Positions 11,352 to 21,845 of a stretch of 64,000 nt of DNA are shown here, in pieces. The notes below the pieces were generated by a model that saw nothing but the letters and a program-made list of their open reading frames with translations, did not search any database and was not told where the DNA came from. A program made the translations under genes and the position numbers. Origin of the DNA: Astrocystis sublimbata (Eukaryota; Ascomycota; Sordariomycetes; Xylariales; Xylariaceae). The first letter of the stretch is position 1; each line of letters begins with the position of its first letter. The stretch spans positions 1,054,001-1,118,000 of the forward strand of contig JAJNNY010000004.1 in NCBI GenBank assembly GCA_022453515.1, read 5' to 3'.

Positions 11352-13417
11352 ATGACGTCTCTCGTAACAGAGTTGCTGGTCAACCCGGTCCTTCGTCAAG
11401 CACGCCGCTTTTCCTTTTCACGTCCGTCCTTTGCATCTGATCTGCCTCATCCAGATTCTCCGCGACGCACCGCGCAAGCCTGTCCTCTTTCGCCCCAAGA
11501 TGAGCCCATAGTCGAGACGGACGAGGCTCATTCTTTGCAAACCGACTCTGAAGACAGTGCATCCTCGCGACGCTCTTCCTGCACTTCTGTCGTTACCAGC
11601 CCGTCCTTGAACACCGATCGGGTGGATGGGGCGCATAGTTCGCCGCACAATACCGCCATTCCCGTATCCCCTGACACTTCCGTCGTTGATGCTCAAGTAT
11701 CCAGCCCGCGAAACACGCCGCCCGAGATCGTCGCTTCCAGTATGAATACACACGACCCACCAGCCTCGCCCTCTATGCGGAACCACACACCTCTACCGGA
11801 AGATGATGGGATGAGTTCGATGAGAAAGCGTATACTGGCTATTCAAGCCCAGGGAATCGCCAACAACGACAAAGCCTATTTGATGCACCAGTTGCTACAA
11901 GAAGGATATACACGCTCTCAGGCCCGCATTACACTCGGACAGCCACTTTCCCCCGCCAGTCCCCGACCTTCCGAGGCAAAACAAGCCTCGCATAGTCCTG
12001 GGCCATTAGAGTCATTCAAATTCTGGCACAATGCGTTAGGCGAGGCCGAGGTCGGCGACGAGTTCGCCTTGACAGACCAGGATCTCGAGCCCACATTTGT
12101 GCCCAAGGAACAACCCGCGGAGTCGACCTCGGATGCGGCGGATGGTGATATCAACGACGAGAAGCTCCTCGGCTGTGAACATTACAGGCGCAACGTGAAG
12201 TTACAATGCTCAACATGCGACCGATGGTATACGTGCCGATTCTGCCATGACAATGTAGAGAATCACACTCTTATCAGGAAGGAGACGCGGAATATGTTAT
12301 GTATGTTCTGCGGGACCGCCCAGAAAGCTAGTCATACATGTGTGTCGTGTGAAGCGCCGGCGGCAAGTTACTACTGCGACATATGCAAACTATGGAATGA
12401 TGACCCCAATAAGCCTTGCTATCATTGCAGTGACTGTGGTATTTGCAGAATAGGGCACGGCATTGGAAAAGACTTCTACCACTGCAAGGTAAGTAAGCCC
12501 CTCTACCCTCTTCTCAGACAAGTCCCCGACTCATCACCGAGTAGAAATGTTGTGCCTGCATTGCCATATCGACTCAATCGGATCACAAGTGCATCGAGCG
12601 CGCCATAGATTGCGACTGCCCCATATGCGGTGACTACATGTTTACATCGCCCAAACGTGTATGCTTCATGCGTTGTGGGCACAGCATACACCGAGATTGC
12701 CTGGATGAGCACCTGAAAACTTCTTACAAGTGCCCCATCTGCAACAAGAGTTTACTCAACATGGAATCCCAGTTCCGCAACCTGGACCTCTCTATCCAAG
12801 CGCAGCCAATGCCACCCGAGTTCAAAGATACACGCGCCATGGTTCTATGTCATGATTGCTCGGCCAAGAGCTCGACCATTTACCATTGGCTTGGCTTAAA
12901 ATGTGGTGTCTGCCAGTCTTTCAACACCGCCCAACTTCAGATCATTGGTCTGGATGGCAATGAAGTCAACGAGAACGACCTGGCGGTGGGACGTAGTGCA
13001 CAGGTGCCGGGCATGGTTCACCTTGGACACTCCGACTTGATCGGAATGGATGGTCTTGCTACACGCGGCCGTCGCCGACATTCATCCTCAGTTCCGGCCT
13101 CAGCTTTCGTGGGTGCAGACATTGCCTTCTTCCCGACTGACAGACGGGGACGCTCCGTGTCGCCGATTCCCACGCCGGGGCGCTTGTTGCATGCCTCCGG
13201 CGGTGGTGGTTACTTTGACTTAGAAGGAGATGAGGACAACGGGGACATTTTCGGCTTCTGGAGGCGCTTCCCGCGCAGCTTAACGAGCCATGACGAAGAA
13301 GACGACGATGACGCTGGTGAGTCCAGCGACGAAATGACCTCGGACGACGAGATGGGAGATGATGATGACGCCGAGGAATCCGAGGACGATGATTTCGACT
13401 TGCTGGGTCATAGATAG
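11352..13417 (+). CDS. CHY-type and RING finger E3 ubiquitin ligase (Pirh2-like)
   Basis: Two exons, 11352..12488 and 12545..13417, encode 669 aa. The intron has a GTAAGT donor and a GTAG acceptor, and the phase-0 join gives a continuous Cys ladder (YHCK|KCCAC). Domain order: a Ser/Pro-rich disordered N-terminus (1-270), a CHY zinc finger beginning GCEHY at about 274, a CTCHY segment up to about 395, a RING from CPIC (about 404) through CGHSIHRDC to CPICNKS (about 442), and a zinc ribbon CHDCSAK...CGVCQ. This is the layout of RCHY1/Pirh2 ubiquitin ligases. The long N-terminus and an extremely acidic C-terminus (Asp/Glu runs from about 13297 onward) are additions seen in fungal members. Substrates are unknown. 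Confidence 0.92.
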
Positions 13418-13900
13418 AGTCGGCACCTGGATGCGGCATGGTTTTTCCGAGAAAGGACATCCGATCGGCGTTTTTGGGATTGGCGTTGGCATTTTAGTCT
13501 TGTGATGATTGATGATACCAAAACATGAACTACCGGCGCTCAGGTTGCTTTTGTATTTTCTTTCTCTCCCTTCGTGTTTGTCTGTATGGCTGTCATTGGG
13601 ATTTGTGCTGCATGGCTTGGAATATGCATCTGCCAGGATCAACTGATGAACGGGTAAAACTGGATATAATCACTATTCGGACAATCGGAAATCCTCACTC
13701 TTGTCATACGATATGTTAGGCTTGATGAAATATACGATATTGAATTCATGATGTTACACTGCTTTCCTTGTCCGAGAAGGATTAACAGAAGTCCCCTGAC
13801 TGTGAACACCGGACGCCTTGCTCAGCCATTTCGCGAAATCAGAATGCCCTCTCTCGGCTTCTCTAACCGCTGCCATGCACCACTTCATCTTACATCTCTC
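13418..13900. other. Intergenic between convergent genes
   Basis: 3' flanks of the CHY-RING gene and MZT1. No gene is supported. Confidence 0.5.
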
Positions 13901-14398
13901 TCATTGATTGCTACCAGAAGCTGCGGCGTTAGCGAAGTTGACCTTCTGCGCCTCTTTGCGCAGATACTGTACGACGTTCTGGACACCATTTTATCAGTAC
14001 GAGATTGACGATACGTTACTACCGCCCTCTAGAAATCCGGCATAGGATGTTAAGTAGCTAGGGGAAGGGAAAGGCAAGAAGACTCACCGCAAGCGCCTCG
14101 GGATTCACGCCGTTCTCGACCATGGAGATGCAGACTGAGAGGGTCCGGCGGTCGAGGTGGCAGTTCTGTTTAGTTGACGGGTCAGTTTGAGTGCCCGATG
14201 ACGGAAGTAATGGGTTGATGTATCATGTAAGATATGTCACATGAGATAATTAAGGTAATGTAGGCAAGTTTCAATGGAGGTTAGGTGGTAGAAGGCACGC
14301 ACTAGGATTGTGGATATCTCGTGTAGAATGTCGACTGCCTGCCGAGCGGCATCTTGCTTTTGATTGTCACCCGGCGGGGCAGGCGGTGGTGGTGGCAT
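13901..14398 (-). CDS. mzt1: Mitotic-spindle organizing protein 1 (MOZART1)
   Basis: Three tiny exons on the minus strand, 14398..14303, 14165..14088 and 13978..13901, encode 83 aa. Both introns are phase 0 (donors GTGCGT and GTGAGT, acceptors CAG). The protein starts [20 protein letters not shown], then [49 protein letters not shown]. These helices match MZT1/Mzt1, which binds the N-termini of gamma-tubulin complex proteins and is needed to place and activate gamma-tubulin complexes at spindle pole bodies. The proline tract is fungal-typical. SPC25, another spindle gene, lies next upstream on the same strand. Confidence 0.93.
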
Positions 14399-14858
14399 GT
14401 TTATGATGTTGACTTGCTTGTGTTTCTCAATTGTTCAGTTTGTTCGGGTTATATATCTCATTCATTGAGAGTGGTGATGGATTGTATGTTGTTGAGATCG
14501 AGCCTTATACGCGCTGGATACTCGCTCGACGGTCTTGCGTTGCGCGGTCGCAGCTGGTCGCAGCTGACAGCTTGGATCCAGAGTACTATGTACATGCAGG
14601 TGATATGGAGATACACATTTAACGAACAACACTTCTACTTCAGATCGAAGTAAACATTGCTTTGATATTACAGGGAGACGATTATTTGGATATGGTGTTA
14701 AGCAATAGTCAATTGGGTATGTTTCATGTCATGCCGTCATTATAACCGACAAAGCCAGGCCAGTCTTGTGTAGTATAAACCCGTAACTCCAAACACCCAC
14801 GATGCGTATCTCATTCATTCCCTTACCCATCCTCTCTCGCCAGATCAATCCACACAAA
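14399..14858. other. Intergenic between MZT1 and SPC25
   Basis: 460 bp holding the MZT1 promoter and the SPC25 3' end. Nothing else is supported. Confidence 0.5.
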
Positions 14859-15703
14859 TCACGACTTCATCGCCTCGACAAACAACTCCCTCATACCCTT
14901 CAGTAGCGCCGGTAGCTCCCTGCTCTCATTCACCCTTTCCAGCACCCGATCAATCTTCTCGCGCTCCACCTTCGGGCGACAGTGCTTGACCTCGTAATCC
15001 CTCGATGCCGTACTAAGCTCGAACCAGGCCTCGCGCTCCCAATCCCGCTCGTCGACATGGGTGTACACGAACTTGAGGCGGTCGTTCTGCCCCGCCCCCT
15101 CGATCCGCAAGCACAGGTTCGTCACCCAGAAGTCGAGCTCGGGCACGTTGAAGCGGGACTGCGCCTCGACGCGGGCCGCATGCGCCCGCTGCGCGGCCAA
15201 TCGCGCGTCGATCTCCTTCTGGGCCTCGGCGATTTGCTTCTTGAGGGCGTCGCGCGCCGTGAGGTTCGAGTCCCGCTGCGAGGTCAGGGAGCCGATGGCG
15301 CTCTCCATCTCGCGGCGCTCGGCGTCTTCTTTGGAGCGGGTCTGTTGGTGTGTGCTTATCTTGTGCTGCACGATTTCCATGTCTTTCTTCCGCATGCGCT
15401 GGTCTTCTGTTGGTGCGTAGACATGTTAGTAGAATAATCAAGCATGTCGTAAGCAATGGTGGCCGGCATACCTGATAGTTCGGCCATGTTCATGCGGAAT
15501 TGGTTGTGCTCTTCTAGCACGCGCTTTCGCCCTTGTTCTATGAATGCGTCGAATCTGGCGGTGAATTTGGCCATGCGATCGCGCAGTTCGTCGAAGCCGA
15601 AGTTGATGCTGGGTAGCTGGTCGGCCATCGAGGGGGCCATTGCCGACATGGTCGGGCGGCCGCTCAGGCTCGAGGAAAGGGAGGACTCGAATGCCGTCGA
15701 CAT
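14859..15703 (-). CDS. spc25: Kinetochore protein Spc25 (NDC80 complex)
   Basis: Two exons on the minus strand, 15703..15472 and 15406..14859, encode 259 aa. The intron is 65 nt, with a GTATGC donor and CAACAG acceptor, and the phase-1 join is exact. The N-terminal half is a coiled coil: FDELRDRMAKFTARFDAFIE and, after the splice, a heptad-rich stretch to about residue 160. The C-terminal globular RWD-like domain has LCLRIEGAGQNDRLKFVYTH, DERDWEREAWFEL, SRDYEVKHCRPK and the terminal LPALLKGMRELFVEAMKS. These are hallmark blocks of fungal Spc25, which pairs with Spc24 to anchor the NDC80 complex to the inner kinetochore. It is divergent from the Rrn6 gene, with 545 bp between the starts. Confidence 0.93.
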
Positions 15704-16248
15704 GTTGTTTTGTTGTTGAAGTTGCGCCGTGGAAGGCGAGACTCGGAATTGTGTTGGTGCTTTGAGGCTCGAAACGGTGTTGTATACAGTAGGTCGCAAC
15801 GAGTGGATGATGTAGGTACTGTGGTGGTTGCGCCTAGGTGGGATGCAGGTGCGGGCTGTTTACTTTCCCATTTGGTTGCCCAGGCAGGATGGCAGGTCAG
15901 GCACATGCCAAATTGCCGCCAAGAGCCCCACTATCAAGCCTCTAGAGGAAAATATACCTATGCAGCTAAACCAATCAAGATTTGATAAGATAAAACATTC
16001 AAAAGTTACCTCCCTAGGTAGTACTTTCTTTTTTTTGACGAGCATCTGGCATTCTTTGTTTGTGACTGATCACACGGTTACCAGACCAAATTTGGTCGTG
16101 TATATTCTTCAGCCTCTGTCGTCACTCTTCTGCTTTTGGTGTCTCTTTGGTTCACCGCTTTTGTATCCGACCTCTCAGATCGTGGCAGCGATGCACATAC
16201 AACAACTCAAACGAAGGACGACTGACAGCATAGAGCTGAGCTCTCCGA
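15704..16248. other. Divergent promoter region SPC25/RRN6
   Basis: 545 bp between two divergent start codons. No coding or RNA gene seen. Confidence 0.5.
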
Positions 16249-19200
16249 ATGACTGAACGCCGCCTCTTCGAGTCAGTTGTTGGCTTATCAGGACGCCTTT
16301 CGCACATCCCATACGGAGCTGAAAAGCCAGAGGATTGCGGATGGCGTTCCTCTCGGAACTTCACCCGCGGTGGTAGGTACTATCTCATGCAACGCTCATC
16401 AACCGAGCTAACACCGTCATCAGCTCCCGTTCTCAGGTCTCTGGGCCCTTGTATAACATGGGTCCCAGCCGAACCCGACCACACTGCGGATTTACTGCCA
16501 CCACGGGGAACCTTGTGGCAGGACACTCGGCGGCAGCAAAGATGGCTCATGAGAAATCATCCTGAAGCCAGCTTAGGAAACAATGTCTTACTTGACCAGC
16601 TTGCAGAAGACGACGCAACAGTTCCCTTTCGACAAGAGGACAACGGAAACAACCCTTTCTTTGCGCTTGGCGAATTGACCGATACATCACTGCGGAGGCA
16701 TGCTGGCGTCCCATTACTTGTTACTGTTAGTGGCAGTGCAGATAATATCCTACGTCTCGCAAGGGTGAACCAAGAAAAATGGACATGGTCCGGTGAGCCA
16801 AATGTCACCTTACGCCTGGGCGAAATGGGCACTGAGAAACCGGCCATGTGGATTGATGAAGATCTGGGGCCTATTCGTCGTGTCAAGTGCTTTGTCGACC
16901 ACACACCGTATAACCCTACACGATGGGTAGCAGTGCAGCGAGACTCAGGCACCACGATCTTGCAACCGGAATATCGCAGTGAGCCACCAGATGGCAGCGC
17001 CGAAGACACGGCTTCACGTATTGCTGCGAACCCACTCGTTCGCATATCACGAAACTCGACTGGAGGCGGCATCCATTCCGATGTCTCCTTCAACCCAAGT
17101 GCGCGATCGAGCCAACGGGAACTTGCTATCATCGACGAGCGGGGTTTTTGGAGTCTCTGGGATGTTATGTACCATAAACATCGCTCAGATGAGCACATGC
17201 CTAAGATGCGCATGTGCGGTCATATCGATCGTGGTGTTTTGGAGAAGCTCCCAAAACAGGATTCTACTCCTACCCAGTGGCACAAAATATTATGGGTTGG
17301 TCGCTCCGCGGATGATTTGGATTTGCTGGGAAAATTGGACCTCAATGCCGACAGTGAAGAGCTGGGCCCTCAAACCGCATTTTCGCAATTACATCGCAGC
17401 TCCTCGTTGCTTATATGCAATCCACAACAAGTCAGGTTCCTAGACCTGGACACTGGTGCATATCTGCCGGATCTGGATTTCCTTCGGCAGGACAACGTAG
17501 ACTGCATATTGGACATACACGTTACCCCTGATCCACAATACTTCTTTGTGTTGACCACTTCTAAGCTCTTCATTGTCAGGTTGTATAATCAACCTGGGAT
17601 GGTATGGGGCCAGTCGCAAAAGATATGGTCGATCATATACTCAACGCCTCATTTTAGGAGTCGCTTCGATCGAAGCCTGAGATTGGCCCTCAATCCAAGT
17701 GTCAAGCCCAACCAAGCAACTTCCCTTGTCTTCGTACACTCTTCCAAAAATGCGTGGACCGATATATTCTATATCGAATTTTCCCAAACGAGTCCTAATC
17801 AAGTCAAGTGCCAAGCAAATGTTTCTGGGCTTCGCAGCCTAAAGAGCACTTTGCTCAAGAAGGCAATCCGAACATTATTCGTCTTACCAGTGCCAATTAT
17901 CGTCAACGCATCCAGATCCTTGACAGATATGGGGCGCGTCATAGCCGAGAAACAGCTCACATTATGTCAGATTGCGGTCCTACGATCTGATATGTCTATA
18001 GACTCTGCGCTTTGCATGTACTCATCTTCATCTGGTATTCAGATCAGGCTACCGAATGTGAGGACTGCTCGACAATCAAAGACCGGTCCCCAAAAAGCTT
18101 TGCGAACCACGTCATATTTCTTCGCTGATGACACTGATGACGATGAGTTGGCCGTGCCCAAGAAACATAGTCCGCGTCTTTCTCAAAGGAACATCAAAGC
18201 ATTTTACGAGCACCTCAACTCTGTATCGTCGGACTTGAACGAATACCATGCTGTGAATTCTACGAGAAGTGTGTTTAATCCATTCAACACAGCTTATCGC
18301 AGTATCGAGGAGACTTTGCAGACTGGACTCATGCCTGCCAGCACACTGTAAGCTATTCTCCTGTTTGTTGGTTGCACAGTTCACAAGATTAACCAAAGCA
18401 TGCAGCTTCCAGATAATGCCGAATTCTAAACAAATGTCACGACAATCATTTTCTGCACTAAATTGGGAGACTGAGCTCTTGAGGCTAAGTAACATACATC
18501 CGGAAGTAGTCGTGTATGTGCTCAATGCGCTCCGGTTTCGCTTGCCAGATTCCGTCTCAGCTTCGCTGGAAGAGGTGTATTCGAAGGCCTTTGAAATCAC
18601 CAAGAGCTCTATAGCTGCGGGTGAGGGTGGTGAAACACACGAGAGCCGGGTGGTTGCGATATCCGAACAGATATTCTACGACTTTTATCTGTCATTATAC
18701 GGCATCGGCTACCGCAGCCCAATCAGGGAACAATCCCAAGCTTCTACAGAGGAAAACACACTGCCGGACAGTCAACCCGAAACCTTGCCCATCAGTCCAT
18801 TACGATACGAGACACCCGTGTCAGCCCCATTCACCCCATTGTCCTCGAGGTCCCAATCGGAAGCAGTCGAAGGCGAAGACCCAGCAATGACGTTACTCAG
18901 GTCTTATACAGGGACGGGGAACTTCGTGCCAGAAAGGAAGCTTGAACTGCTCGACAAATGGCAACTCGGCGCCGAACCTGCAGATTACAACTTCGACCTC
19001 GAAAGAAATGTTGGGCTAGACGTGGGCAAGATCAGGAGGGCAAAGCAGGCCGCCCGGGAGGACCGCAAGCGTCGTCGGACGGCTACTCTATTGCAAGTAT
19101 CCCAGGAGCCGGAACTACCTGCGACGCAACCGAACCCGGAGACCAAGACCTTTAGCAGTCAGCCCAGCGGATACAACACGCCGCGAAATATGATATTTTC

Positions 19201-19291
19201 AGATCCGCTGGTCGCTATGTCGCAGCCTGCGTTCGGGCCGTTTGGTAGACGGCCGAATAAGAGGATCAAGAAGCGGAAGGGCGGTTTTTAA
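16249..19291 (+). CDS. rrn6: RNA polymerase I initiation factor Rrn6-like
   Basis: Model: 16249..16372, 16424..18347, 18406..19291, total 977 aa. The second intron (GTAAGC, ATTAACC branch, GCAG) is required for frame. The first, 16373..16423, is 51 nt, a multiple of three, with GTAGGT, GAGCTAACA and CAG. Retaining it would add 17 residues without a stop. Family features: PVLRSLGPCITWVP near the N-terminus, ANPLVRISRNSTGGGIHSDV, SFNPSARSSQRELAIIDERG, a central propeller-like region, and near the C-terminus LLDKWQLGAEPADYNF followed by a basic tail GRRPNKRIKKRKGGF. Rrn6 is part of the core factor that recruits RNA polymerase I to the rDNA promoter in the nucleolus. Confidence 0.85.
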
Positions 19292-19479
19292 AGCTTTATT
19301 GGCATGTTGGCATGTTGGGGTTGGAGTATTTTAGCAAAGTTGTAGTATTATGTATGAACAATATACGCATAAGAAGACTTACTATCAGATTCTTCCACTT
19401 GTCACTCGATTATTTGTTTATTATTTCATTATTACCTTGTTATATAATAGTTATTTATATATATTCTATTAATTATATA

Positions 19480-21339
19480 ACGTTATCCACAAGTCTGTTG
19501 CACCTAAGTTAGTGTTGCACTTTTCTATAATTTCAAACCTTCTTCTTTTATTTACAAATATCTAACCAATTATAATATAACATATAAATCTAGTAAAGCT
19601 AATCTATAGCTAGTAGTTTAAAGTAAAAAACGCAACCCTTATTTTTCTTTTTAAAAGCTTGCTAAAATCTTCTATATTTGCAACCATACCCTTAAGTAAT
19701 AATTTAAAAAAAAACAACCATAAGTAATAACAAACCAAACAAAACAAAATCTTATTATATCTAAAAAAGATACTATTACTAGACACGTACTCGAGCTAGA
19801 TTCGCGAGCGTTTCTGGTCCGGCTTTAATACATTAAAGAAATAGCTAATATCCTCCAACGCGTACGTGACACAAAGCCCGTGGGCAAGAACTGGGCCTCG
19901 AACCTTATATAATAACAACCTAACCTCTAGACACGTTTAAATCGTTGAATCAACTACTAGCGAGCCTTTAACAAAGATCCTATAAGTTATCGCGTATAGT
20001 TTAAGCTTATAGCGGATATAATTACGAAATACGGTATTATAGTTAAAGATATATATAACTTTAACGAGTTAGGGTTTCTAATAGGTATAATTATAACTAG
20101 AATAGTTATAACAAGCTTAGAAAAACGTGGAAGACCTAGGCAAGCCCAGCAAGGAAGCAGAGAATAGGTTACAGTGGTTTAAGCCATCAATTCTTAAGGC
20201 TGGGCGGTACCGCTATATATTATCTTCGCGGGCGCGTATTACCTTACGTCTTGGTATCGCGATACTACTTTACTACCTAACTAGGTTATTAATCTTTTAA
20301 GTAACGGTTGAACTACAAATAAAATAGGCGTAAAATAGCTATAGTACTTTGATTTATATACTTAGAGCTATATAAAGGGTATAAAACGCTTTTTGATTTT
20401 TAATAGTTATAAAAACTACTATTTAATAGATTTTAAAAAAATTTATAAAAATAAAAATATTATTACTTTTTATATGCCTGTTTATTTGTTATATAAACTC
20501 TAACCTTTTAATCTAATACTTTTTAATATATTAAAACGCTTTTATTTATTATATATTAAGGATCTAATATAGTAATACTAAACCTATATTATAAAAAAGG
20601 ATTTTTTAGCTGGGTTTTTTAAAACATTTATAACTATTTTTATAAAAAAAAACATTTGATTAGGATTTAAAGCTATTAGATTTATCCCTTTAGATACAAA
20701 AAAAGTAATTTTTTTATTAGATATAAAAAAATACGAAAAAACTCCCTCTATTAAGCCTGAACTATACCCCTTAGCTTGGACTTCTAGGATACTTATTACC
20801 TCCCTTAAAGCTTTAGAATAATTAACTCTTATTAAAAACAGTATTTAAAAGTATTAAAAGAGCTTACTAATACCGATTTTAGAGTTAATTAATTTAATTA
20901 TAAAGGCTATATATACTATAATATATAAAAACGCCCTTTTATACTAAAAGAACAAAAAACTTCGTAAAACTGACCATATGTTTAATAAATATTACAAAAC
21001 AAAAAACAAGCAACTAATATATAAAAGACCTCTTATTATAAAGGATTCTTAAGTTTTATAAGAATTAAAAAACAATAAGGATATTGAATCGGTGGTCCAA
21101 GGTAAAAGTAGTTGTTTTATAAAGAGGGCTTGTGGCGGTCCGCAATATTGTGGCATATGCGGCAACACCGGGCATAATACGCGAACATATTAAATAGAAG
21201 TAGAAACCTCTAAAGAAAACGATTCTAATTGATTTAAAGTATTTTAACTTCGTTATTATTATGTTTTTAATAATGGCGCGAAATAGATGTTGAAAAGTGC
21301 GACACTGACTTGGGTGCAACACTAACTTGTGGATGACGT
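19480..21339 (+). mobile_element. RIP-degraded pogo/Fot1-like DNA transposon
   Basis: The element is 1860 bp, flanked by TA on each side (19478-19479 and 21340-21341). Terminal inverted repeats of about 45 bp begin ACGTTATCCACAAGT and end ACTTGTGGATGACGT, with TGTTGCACC(T/C)AAGT inside both. The interior reads forward as a wrecked pogo-type transposase: PVGKNWASN, ADIITKYGI, DIYNFNELGF, GWAVPLYIIFAG, and a C-terminal CGICGNTGHN knuckle near 21130-21180. Stops interrupt every part and the region is dominated by TA steps, as left by repeat-induced point mutation. It cannot encode an active enzyme. Confidence 0.85.
19790..21220 (+). pseudogene. Transposase remnant (DDE_1, pogo family)
   Basis: Coding remnant within the TIR-bounded element. 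Readable islands in order: the HTH/CENP-B-like segment PVGKNWASNLI (about 19880), the catalytic-domain start DIYNFNELGFLIG (about 20050), RGRPRQAQQGSRE (about 20125), SWYRDTTLL (about 20250), and the C-terminal GPQYCGICGNTGHN. Many in-frame stops of TAA/TAG type and loss of GC bases indicate RIP. No intact frame longer than a few dozen codons remains. Confidence 0.75.
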
Positions 21340-21387
21340 TAGTAGTTATTCTATAATTATATAATAGTTATTTATTTATTATATAAT

Positions 21388-21591
21388 TGTCACGGCCAGT
21401 AGACCTATCACATGACTAAGCTGCTACTAGATGAGGAAAGGATTCGCATAGGGCAATACGTATATAGAGAGACACTGTCTCGCTGTATCTAGTTCTCTCT
21501 TCTCCTTCTCTCCTTAGTCTTGATATTCTCAATAGAGTATTAGCTGCTGCTGCCGGCTTTGTCCCAGCTTCTCAGTACGCTCGCCGTGACA
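21388..21591. mobile_element. Solo LTR with 5-bp target duplication
   Basis: A 204-bp unit starts TGTCACGGC and ends GCCGTGACA (TG...CA ends in a short inverted repeat). It is flanked by ATAAT on both sides (21383-21387 and 21592-21596). This is the form of a solo LTR left after recombination between the two LTRs of a retrotransposon. It interrupts the AT-rich MITE. The sequence is GC-balanced and lacks the TA excess of the neighbouring pogo element. Confidence 0.8.
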
Positions 21592-21845
21592 ATAATCGTT
21601 ATTCCATAATTCAAGGAATATTTATTTTACTCTATGCCTACTTAGAAGGCAGATAAGACCACTTATCTCATCTATTTTTTATAGCGCCTCGCCTACGTGC
21701 AAGCGACCAACCCACTTTTCCCACCAATCAGAGAATTTAGTGCATACATATACATAGAGCTTGGGCTTCCAAAGTTTAGTCCACGCACTACCTAGGCCTT
21801 GGCAACCTTCGTTAATACAACACACTATTCCTCGACTTCTGAGCC

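Larger units (their letters stand above)
19400..21692. mobile_element. AT-rich MITE hosting two nested insertions
   Basis: Fragments of the AT-rich element flank the nested insertions: ATTACCTTGTTATATAATAG before 19479, TAGTTATTCTATAATTATAT after 21340, and after 21597 a right end reading TTATCTCATCTATTTTTTAT followed by AGCGCCTCGCC (to about 21692). This end matches the terminal word (reverse of ATAGATGAGA) of the copies at 768-1069 and 46826-47048. The left boundary is unclear and set approximately. Confidence 0.6.
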
